Under the pieces are notes generated by a model. It ran no database searches, was not told the origin of the DNA, and saw only the letters and a list, made by a program, of their open reading frames with translations. Below, in pieces: positions 1 through 5,973 of a stretch of DNA of 5,973 nucleotides. The DNA is from Methylocapsa sp. (GTDB taxonomy: Bacteria > Pseudomonadota > Alphaproteobacteria > Rhizobiales > Beijerinckiaceae), in assembly GCA_017353815.1 (NCBI GenBank), contig JAFMSB010000117.1, positions 1-5,973 on the forward strand. The letters run 5' to 3'. Each line of letters begins with the position of its first letter. Positions within the stretch are counted from its first letter, which is position 1. The translations under genes were made by a program, and so were the position numbers.

Positions 1-212
1 GCGGCCGGGGCCGCGCCCAGGCGGGAGCCGTTCCCGCAACTGGGCAATTGCCGAATATGGTCTGGCTTTACCGCCGCCCTATCCTCGATTTTTGGGCCGC
101 TCATGACTATACGCTTGGCGAGATTGTCACTCATGTCCTTGTGCATGAGATCGGCCATCATTTCGGGCTTTCTGACGAAGACATGCGAAGGATCGAGGGC
201 GCGGCCAGATGA
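1..212 (+). CDS. Zincin-like metallopeptidase family protein, 3' end only
   Basis: The reading frame enters from the left edge (first full codon at base 3) and ends at the TGA at 210-212, leaving about 69 C-terminal residues. They include PNMVWLYRRPILDFW, then a metal-binding HEIGHH at bases 144-161, followed by FGLSDEDM. HExxH is the classic zinc-binding helix of zincin metalloproteases. The combination 'LYRRPILD...THVLVHEIGHHFGLSDEDM' is what I recognise as the small bacterial metallopeptidase family once called DUF1025 (zincin_1, about 120-140 residues). The two histidines and the glutamate are intact, so the protein is probably catalytically competent, but its substrate is not known to me. 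The start lies outside the window. An internal ATG at 57 is in the middle of the conserved domain and is not a start. The EI24-like gene begins 50 bp downstream on the same strand, so co-transcription is possible. Confidence 0.88.
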   Translation, partial: GRGRAQAGAVPATGQLPNMVWLYRRPILDFWAAHDYTLGEIVTHVLVHEIGHHFGLSDEDMRRIEGAAR

Positions 213-262
213 CAAGCGACGGATTGCGATGGCAATTCTGAAGGCGAGTGGAGCAGAAATTG

Positions 263-949
263 ATGCTTGATGCCGCCCTTGCCGCCGCAGGCCAGGTTTT
301 TACTCCCCCCTTCCGGCGTGTGCTCTGGAAAACGCTTGGGCTAACCTTTGCTTTGCTCGCTCTCGTCTGGGCCGCAATCCACAAGCTCATCGTGACAAGC
401 GCCGCGCTTCCCTATCCATGGGGGGCCTGGGCCGTATCCATCCTAAGCGGAGCGGGACTCTTTGTGGGGTTGGCTTATCTAATCACGCCCGTCTCTTTCC
501 TTGTCGCCGGGTATTTTTTCGACGAGCTTGCTCTCGAGTCCGAGCAGGTGCTTGCGCCAGGCGAAATGCCGGGCCGCGCGCCGCCTTTTGGCCAATCGCT
601 GTGGCTCTCGATCAAGTTTGCCGCGGTTTCGCTTGCGGTCAACCTCGCCGCGCTTATGATTTGGCTCATCCCAGGCGTTAACGCGGCAGTCTTCTTTGCC
701 GCCAACGCTTATCTCTCCGGGCGCGGCTACTTCGAGCTTGCGGCCTCCCGGCACCTTCCGATGAACGAGGTGCACCGGCTGCGAAAATCAAATGGCTTCC
801 GCTTATTCGGCGCCGGGCTTTTCATTGCTGGGCTTCTTGCCGTCCCCATCGCCAATTTGCTTACGCCGCTTTTTGCCACCGCCTTCATGGTGCGGATCGT
901 CTGCCGGGTCAGGCAGGAGGCACGAAGGACACGTGCCGCCACGATTTAG
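263..949 (+). CDS. EI24/CysZ-like integral inner-membrane protein
   Basis: This is a 228-residue polytopic membrane protein. Hydrophobic segments lie at about residues 24-42, 57-86, 116-148 and 182-213, separated by a soluble loop around 88-112. The stretch IPGVNAAVFFAANAYLSGRGYFEL (residues 136-159), with N148, Y150, G153, R154 and YFE at 156-158, is the signature I associate with the EI24 domain family. That family includes the sulfate permease CysZ. Many alphaproteobacterial members are annotated only as 'EI24 domain-containing' or 'sulfate transporter family', so sulfate transport here is a family-level guess. I chose the ATG at 263 because GGAG at 250-253 sits 9 bases upstream and related proteins begin with MLDAAL. 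The reading frame also allows a GTG at 248, five codons earlier, but only a poorly spaced AAGG precedes it. The C-terminal tail is strongly basic (RVRQEARRTRA), as expected for a cytoplasmic end. The gene converges on the NDUFA9-like gene with an 11-bp gap. Confidence 0.85.
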   Translation: MLDAALAAAGQVFTPPFRRVLWKTLGLTFALLALVWAAIHKLIVTSAALPYPWGAWAVSILSGAGLFVGLAYLITPVSFLVAGYFFDELALESEQVLAPGEMPGRAPPFGQSLWLSIKFAAVSLAVNLAALMIWLIPGVNAAVFFAANAYLSGRGYFELAASRHLPMNEVHRLRKSNGFRLFGAGLFIAGLLAVPIANLLTPLFATAFMVRIVCRVRQEARRTRAATI

Positions 950-960
950 GCAGGACGCAC

Positions 961-1968
961 TCACCCGCCGGGGGTGCCGGCAAACTGCCCGGTCTTCCGG
1001 TACCGGTAGAGATATGTCGGCACGAAAGCCCCGAACGGCTCGGGGGTTATACTAAAGCCGTGGAGCGTTCTTCCCTCGGCCTCGGCGAGCGCGGAGACGA
1101 TATTATCGGAGCGGAGAAGTTCGACCTGGTCGCTGGTGATCAGGAACATTTCGGGCAAGAGCCCGAGCGAGAGCTTATGGACTACCTCCATGATGGCAGC
1201 GAGCGCGGCCGCACTTTTGAACGAGATTGGGACGAGGATGCGCCTGCGCTGCGTCTCCGATAGGACAAAGGAGATGACCTGCTGCAGCGTTACAATCTCG
1301 GGGCCCCCCAATTCATAAACCGTTCCTGGCACTGCCTTTCCCTCGATGGCAAGGGCAATAGCCTCAGCGACATCCCCCACAAAGACAGGCTGGAGCTTTG
1401 TTTGGCCGCCGCCGATCAGTGGCAGTACCGGCATAAAGCGCGCCATGGACGCAAAACGGTTGAAGAACTGATCTTCCGGCCCAAACACGACCGAGGGCCG
1501 CATGATAACCGTTGCCGGAAAAGCTTTGCGCGCGGCTGCTTCGCCAAATGCCTTTGTCTGCGCATAGCCGGACGCGGACGAAGGATCTGCTCCGATCGCA
1601 GATACGTGGACGAGGACCTCGAGGCAAGCTTGTTTGGCCGCTTTGGCTATGTTTTCGGCCCCAAAGTGATGGATCGCCTCGAAGCGCTGCGCGCCTTTCT
1701 GATGCAGGATACCAACAAGATTGACCGCCGCCTGCGCGTCCCGCATGGCATGAGCCACAGATTCGATTGACCGCACATTCGCTTGGACGGCATGAATTTG
1801 CCCCGTCCCGCCGAGTGGCTGCAGGTGAAGCGCAAGGCCCGGCCTTCGCGAGGCGGCCCGAATCCGCCAGCCCCGGCTTGCCAGGGCGCGCACCACATAA
1901 CGTCCGAGAAAGCCCGAACCGCCAAATACAGTGACGAGCCGGTCCGTTTTCACGAGTTCGTCGCCCAT
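961..1968 (-). CDS. Complex I NDUFA9-type atypical SDR (NAD-dependent epimerase/dehydratase fold)
   Basis: This 335-residue protein has an N-terminal Rossmann fold. The dinucleotide-binding motif GGSGFLG lies at residues 16-22 after a beta strand (RLVTVF), and a second strand with basic residues follows (RIRAASRRP, 36-43). VNLVGIL at 82-88, HVSAIGADP at 121-129 and the pair Y135/K139 (YAQTK) follow the extended/atypical SDR layout. RPSVVFGPEDQFFNRF (157-172) and the QPVFVGDVAEAI stretch (193-204) are typical of the NDUFA9-like subfamily (SDR_a5). In mitochondria that subfamily is an accessory complex I subunit. In alphaproteobacteria the role is less clear: a quinone- or complex I-linked function is inferred from the family, not from neighbours, since no nuo genes are visible. 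The start is slightly uncertain. AGGAG (1974-1970) lies only one base before the ATG, and a GTG at 1953 gives a 16-base spacing. The ATG is kept because the fold begins soon after both. The gene is divergent from groES and convergent with the EI24-like gene. Confidence 0.87.
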   Translation of the reverse strand: MGDELVKTDRLVTVFGGSGFLGRYVVRALASRGWRIRAASRRPGLALHLQPLGGTGQIHAVQANVRSIESVAHAMRDAQAAVNLVGILHQKGAQRFEAIHHFGAENIAKAAKQACLEVLVHVSAIGADPSSASGYAQTKAFGEAAARKAFPATVIMRPSVVFGPEDQFFNRFASMARFMPVLPLIGGGQTKLQPVFVGDVAEAIALAIEGKAVPGTVYELGGPEIVTLQQVISFVLSETQRRRILVPISFKSAAALAAIMEVVHKLSLGLLPEMFLITSDQVELLRSDNIVSALAEAEGRTLHGFSITPEPFGAFVPTYLYRYRKTGQFAGTPGG

Positions 1969-2208
1969 TCTCCTGACCCCAAATGGAAAGCTCCGCCAGC
2001 AGGGCGGTCAATGCATGAAAGGGCAGGCGGGGTCCAGACTGAATCCGGTTCGAACGGCAACTTCCGGCTTAACGGAGGGCGCGGGATCGAGCGTCGCAGG
2101 CACGGCACCGCCGGCCAACGGGCCTGACCCGTCGCGATTCCTTTGGCAGGCCAGGCGAAATTCGTGCGCTCCTGAGCGCAGGGGGCGCCCGCCCGATTTC
2201 AATTTGCG
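1969..2208. other. Intergenic region between divergent NDUFA9-like gene and groES promoter
   Basis: No gene is supported here. Open frames cross the region on both strands, but none has a recognisable protein, and the longest minus-strand one needs a TTG start and runs through the CIRCE operator. The promoter of the minus-strand NDUFA9-like gene should lie in this stretch. I see only a weak candidate: TTGACC read on the minus strand at 2011-2006, with no good -10 box. A GGTTCGAA string near 2047 looks like a tRNA T-loop, but no paired stem or other tRNA arms surround it. Confidence 0.5.
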
Positions 2209-2238
2209 CTTGACATTGCGCGATGCCATACCTACGTA
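2209..2238 (+). promoter_or_regulatory. Probable groESL promoter (sigma-70 or RpoH type)
   Basis: CTTGACA at 2209-2215 contains a perfect TTGACA -35 hexamer (2210-2215). With a 17-base spacer the -10 position would be TACGTA at 2233-2238, a poor match to TATAAT. Read instead as an alphaproteobacterial RpoH promoter (CTTG, then CYTATNT), CTTG at 2209-2212 is followed 18 bases later by CCTACGT at 2231-2237, with one mismatch. Either reading puts the transcript start at about 2244-2247, at the left edge of the CIRCE operator, which is the expected geometry for repression by HrcA. The leader of the mRNA would then be about 120 nt. Which sigma factor is used cannot be decided from the sequence. 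Confidence 0.55.
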
Positions 2239-2242
2239 CCCG

Positions 2243-2277
2243 GCTGCTAGCACTCCCCCCAAGAGAGTGCTAGCAGC
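2243..2277. promoter_or_regulatory. CIRCE operator (HrcA binding site)
   Basis: The repeat is CTAGCACTC (2247-2255), a 9-base spacer CCCCCAAGA (2256-2264), then GAGTGCTAG (2265-2273). It matches the CIRCE consensus TTAGCACTC-N9-GAGTGCTAA except for the outermost base of each arm, where both changes keep the symmetry. The perfect inverted repeat extends further, giving 13-base arms at 2243-2255 and 2265-2277. CIRCE is bound by the heat-shock repressor HrcA, which is itself folded by GroEL, giving feedback control of chaperonin synthesis. The site overlaps the predicted transcript start and lies about 90 bp ahead of groES. hrcA itself is not in the window. Confidence 0.96.
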
Positions 2278-2364
2278 ACCGATTACCAAAGCAGACGTAA
2301 GCTTGACGGGGCGCTCCGGTTATGCCCGGGCGCGCCGCAAGCCGGTTAATAGGGAACCAGAAAC

Positions 2365-2652
2365 ATGGCTTTTCGTCCTTTGCACGACCGCGTCGTGGTC
2401 AGGCGACTTGAAAGTGAGGAAAAAACCAAAGGCGGAATCATTATCCCCGATACCGCCAAAGAGAAACCGCAGGAAGGCGAGATCATCGCCGTCGGGCCGG
2501 GCGGACGCGACGAACAGGGCAAGCTCACCCCGCTCGATGTGAAGGCCGGGGACAAGGTGCTGTTTGGCAAATGGTCAGGCACCGAAGTCAAGATCGACGG
2601 CCAGGATCTCCTCATCATGAAGGAGAGCGATATTTTGGGCGTGGTTGCCTAA
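2365..2652 (+). CDS. groES: Co-chaperonin GroES (Hsp10, Cpn10)
   Basis: This is a full-length 95-residue GroES, the usual size. It forms the seven-membered lid of the GroEL folding chamber in the cytoplasm. [11 protein letters not shown] (residues 4-14) is the conserved first strand. The mobile loop spans about 16-36 and carries the hydrophobic tripeptide I25-I26-I27 that docks on the GroEL apical domain. [11 protein letters not shown] (43-53) is the roof hairpin region, and [30 protein letters not shown] is the conserved C-terminal half. The ATG is preceded by AGGGA at 2351-2355 with a 9-base spacing. It is the first gene of a two-gene operon, 48 bp ahead of groEL, downstream of a CIRCE operator and promoter. 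Heat-shock induction through HrcA is therefore expected. Confidence 0.98.
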   Translation: MAFRPLHDRVVVRRLESEEKTKGGIIIPDTAKEKPQEGEIIAVGPGGRDEQGKLTPLDVKAGDKVLFGKWSGTEVKIDGQDLLIMKESDILGVVA

Positions 2653-2655
2653 TAA

Positions 2656-4344
<1,689 letters not shown>

Positions 4345-4369
4345 AATCCAAGCTCAGAGCGCAAGGCGC

Positions 4370-4403
4370 AAAGGCCCCGGCAACCCCGGGGCCTTTTTGT
4401 TTT
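4370..4403 (+). terminator. Intrinsic terminator of the groESL operon
   Basis: An 11-bp perfect stem pairs 4370-4380 (AAAGGCCCCGG) with 4386-4396 (CCGGGGCCTTT) around a 5-base loop. It is followed by a T-rich run (TTTTTGTTTT counted from 4394). It starts 25 bases after the groEL stop codon. This is a textbook rho-independent terminator and makes read-through into the IHF-like gene unlikely to be the main source of its mRNA. Confidence 0.93.
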
Positions 4404-4519
4404 CCAGGTAAGCGGACCTCGAATTCTATTCGCTTGCTCGCGCGGCGCCAATTTCCTCTCCGCAGCAAAATGCTCTAAGATCAGCCGCAATTAGAAGGAC
4501 GGGCGGGAGCGCGAACAAG

Positions 4520-4879
4520 GTGCATCCAAGGTCTGAGTCACGGCGAGCGAAGGGTCATAACCGGAAAACCGCAACGAGAGTGGATCTCCTGAATGCTGTT
4601 TATGCATCTTGCACCGGCCTATCGCGGGCGCAAGCGAAGGAAATCTTCGAGATGGCCCTCCAGGAGATCGCAGATACACTCGTGAAAGGAGAGGCGGTCA
4701 AACTGCGCTCGTTCGGCATGTTTGCCGTGCGCGCCAAACGCGAACGGATCGGACGCAACCCGCGCACCGGTATCGAGGTCCCGATCACCCCCCGACGCGT
4801 TCTCACCTTTAAGCCTTCTCCCATTCTTTCCGCCGCCATCAATGGCGAGATCGCGGCCGAAGACACGGATGATGATTAG
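4520..4879 (+). CDS. HU/IHF family DNA-bending protein, IHF alpha-like
   Basis: This is a 119-residue protein of the histone-like HU/IHF fold. Residues 18-60 form the two-helix dimerisation part (TRVDLLNAVYAS...GLSRAQAKEIFEMALQEIADTLVKGE). KLRSFGMFAVRAK (61-73) is the conserved strand and turn. RIGRNPRTGIEVPITPRRV (76-94) is the DNA-embracing beta arm, with P81 at the position of the proline that intercalates and kinks DNA. The RNPRTG...VPI.PRRV.TFKPS pattern fits IHF alpha better than HU. It differs from ordinary IhfA (about 100 residues) in a basic N-terminal extension of about 16 residues, an extra residue near 31-33 and an acidic C-terminal tail (EDTDDD). The start is GTG, with GGGAG at 4505-4509 ten bases upstream; no in-frame ATG precedes the domain. 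A weak -10-like TAAGAT lies at 4476-4481. The location beside groESL, not beside fabH as I recall for alphaproteobacterial ihfA, leaves open that it is a paralogue, so no symbol is given. Confidence 0.88.
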   Translation: MHPRSESRRAKGHNRKTATRVDLLNAVYASCTGLSRAQAKEIFEMALQEIADTLVKGEAVKLRSFGMFAVRAKRERIGRNPRTGIEVPITPRRVLTFKPSPILSAAINGEIAAEDTDDD

Positions 4880-5058
4880 CCGCAACTATCGCTTGGTAAT
4901 TAGGGAATATTTAGCTAAAAGCGCAGCGAACAAAACAGCCCTGTAGCTCAGCTTTCCTGCTGCTGGGGAGTTCTGCAGCGGCCGTGTCAACAGGGCCGGC
5001 CGCGTTCCACAACCGCCGCACCTTCCGCCGTATGCAGCCAAACTCAAGATCAAGGTCC

Positions 5059-5973
5059 ATGATGCGTTATCTCGCCATATTTGCAGCTGTTTTTTCGGCC
5101 GCTGCCGCGGCTCTCGGCCTGCAGAGCAGCGATAAGATCATGATGCTGGTCGCCGCGGCGGGTTTTCTTTGCGCCTTTACAACCTTCCGGTCGCGGCGCA
5201 TCTCGACTTTCCTGCAAATTTTCGCGGCGGTTTTTGCGGTAGAAACCATAGTCTTTGGCATCCTCTTCCTCGCCGCGCAGGCGGATCTTTGGCCTGCGCC
5301 CATGGGAGAGTATGAGCCCCCCGCAAGTCTTCCGCTGACCGTCGCGATCTTCGCTATCCTCGTCTACGCAATTTCCTTTATTCCAGTTGTGCGCTCGATG
5401 ATGGATATCGCCGATCGCTACTTCAACACGCGCGATTCCACGCACGCGCACCTTTGGCCTTTCCCTTCCTTTGTCATCCCGGAGCGGCGCCTGGCGATCG
5501 CGATGGTCGTGCTGCTGGTCATGATCAATCAGGCCCAAGTCGGGATGAGTCTGCGCTTGTCTTTCTTCAACCGCGACTGGTTCGACGCCATACAAAACAA
5601 GGACCAGGCGGCGTTTTGGTCGCAGCTTTTCTTCGTCTTTGTTCCGTGGGCATTCGCCTATATTGCAAGCGCCGTTGTCGAGTTTGTCGTTACATCCATT
5701 CTCATCATCCGCTGGCGGCGCTGGCTCACCGGAAGCTATGTGGGGCGCTGGCTCGATAACCATACCCACTACCGCATGTCGCTTTCGGGCGGCGGCGCCG
5801 ACAACCCCGACCAGCGCATATCGGAAGATATCAACCGCTTCATCGATGGGGGCCAGATCGGCTACGGTATTTATTCCTTTTCCATTTTGCTCATTGCCAA
5901 TCTGACCTCGCTCGTTTCCTTCTCGATCCTCCTTTGGGATCTTTCCGCTAATTTCACCCTGCCTTACACAAAA
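5059..5973 (+). CDS. SbmA/BacA/YddA-like ABC transporter, ATP-binding/permease protein (5' part)
   Basis: The frame is open to the right edge, giving 305 residues of a protein that should normally be about 570-660 long. Only the membrane half is present. Hydrophobic segments occur at about residues 4-20, 28-41, 49-72, 88-107, 145-163, 190-218 and 268-294. The core motifs are FFNRDWFDAIQNKD (169-182, with R172-D173-W174-F175), RWRRWLTGSYVGRWLD and NPDQRISEDI (249-258). This NPDQRI motif is the hallmark of the ABC_membrane_2/SbmA-BacA group of transporters, which handle peptides, vitamin B12 or long-chain acyl compounds. An ATPase domain with Walker A and B is expected beyond the window, so I infer a fused exporter-type protein; a BacA-like protein without an ATPase cannot be excluded. 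Starts are ATG at 5059 and 5062, with AAGG at 5052-5055 better spaced for the second. An upstream in-frame ATG at 5032 lacks a ribosome site. The substrate cannot be predicted. Confidence 0.9.
   Translation, partial: MMRYLAIFAAVFSAAAAALGLQSSDKIMMLVAAAGFLCAFTTFRSRRISTFLQIFAAVFAVETIVFGILFLAAQADLWPAPMGEYEPPASLPLTVAIFAILVYAISFIPVVRSMMDIADRYFNTRDSTHAHLWPFPSFVIPERRLAIAMVVLLVMINQAQVGMSLRLSFFNRDWFDAIQNKDQAAFWSQLFFVFVPWAFAYIASAVVEFVVTSILIIRWRRWLTGSYVGRWLDNHTHYRMSLSGGGADNPDQRISEDINRFIDGGQIGYGIYSFSILLIANLTSLVSFSILLWDLSANFTLPYTK

Noticed and set aside
2031..2065. Possible tRNA T-arm (GGTTCGAA) upstream of groES
   Set aside because: The flanking bases do not form the 5-bp T-stem, and no anticodon or acceptor stem can be drawn around it.
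2008..2289. Minus-strand frame of 93 codons with a hydrophobic start, between groES and the NDUFA9-like gene
   Set aside because: It needs a TTG start, has no recognisable domain, and runs through the CIRCE operator and the groESL promoter, whose sequence is explained by regulation.
2302..2325. Second promoter candidate (TTGACG at 2303-2308) in the groES leader
   Set aside because: The only AT-containing -10 candidate, TTATGC, is 11 bases away, too close for sigma-70, and it does not match the RpoH -10 pattern.
1931..2542. Plus-strand frame of 203 codons overlapping the intergenic region and the start of groES
   Set aside because: It overlaps the NDUFA9-like start, the operator and most of groES in another frame. 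Its composition is low-complexity, rich in Arg, Pro and Ser, as in shadow frames of GC-rich DNA.
5050..5769. Minus-strand frame of 239 codons opposite the transporter
   Set aside because: The translation is a highly charged, low-complexity sequence. The plus-strand frame gives a clear transporter with the NPDQRI motif.

Overview
The window looks like a stretch of an alphaproteobacterial chromosome, most likely from the Hyphomicrobiales (Rhizobiales), possibly near the Beijerinckiaceae or Methylocystaceae. The evidence is moderately high GC, a GroEL/GroES pair of the alphaproteobacterial type, a CIRCE operator upstream of groES, an NDUFA9-like atypical SDR, an EI24-family membrane protein and a BacA/YddA-like ABC transporter half. 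The lineage is inferred from remembered family sequences. No database search was made.

Layout, left to right. (1) The 3' end of a zincin-like metallopeptidase (to 212) is followed on the same strand by an EI24/CysZ-like inner-membrane protein (263-949). (2) A convergent gene on the minus strand (1968-961) encodes a complex I NDUFA9-type NAD(P)-binding protein; its end lies 11 bp from the end of the EI24 gene. (3) A 396-bp intergenic region (1969-2364) separates the divergent NDUFA9-like gene and groES. It holds a promoter-like pair of boxes and a very clean CIRCE inverted repeat with 13-bp arms. (4) groES (2365-2652) and groEL (2701-4344) form a bicistronic chaperonin operon closed by a strong intrinsic terminator (about 4370-4403). 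(5) An IHF-alpha-like DNA-bending protein (4520-4879, GTG start) follows. (6) The window ends inside the membrane domain of an SbmA/BacA/YddA-type ABC exporter (from 5059).

How the genes relate. groES and groEL work together as the folding chamber, and the sequence points to heat-shock control by HrcA at CIRCE, perhaps combined with RpoH at the promoter. The other genes appear to be independent housekeeping or accessory units. I see no CRISPR array, insertion sequence, tRNA, prophage or defence cassette, and no convincing sign of an undescribed system. The points most worth a second look are the extended CIRCE, the placement and basic N-terminal extension of the IHF-like gene, and small structured elements in the groES leader and downstream of the IHF gene.
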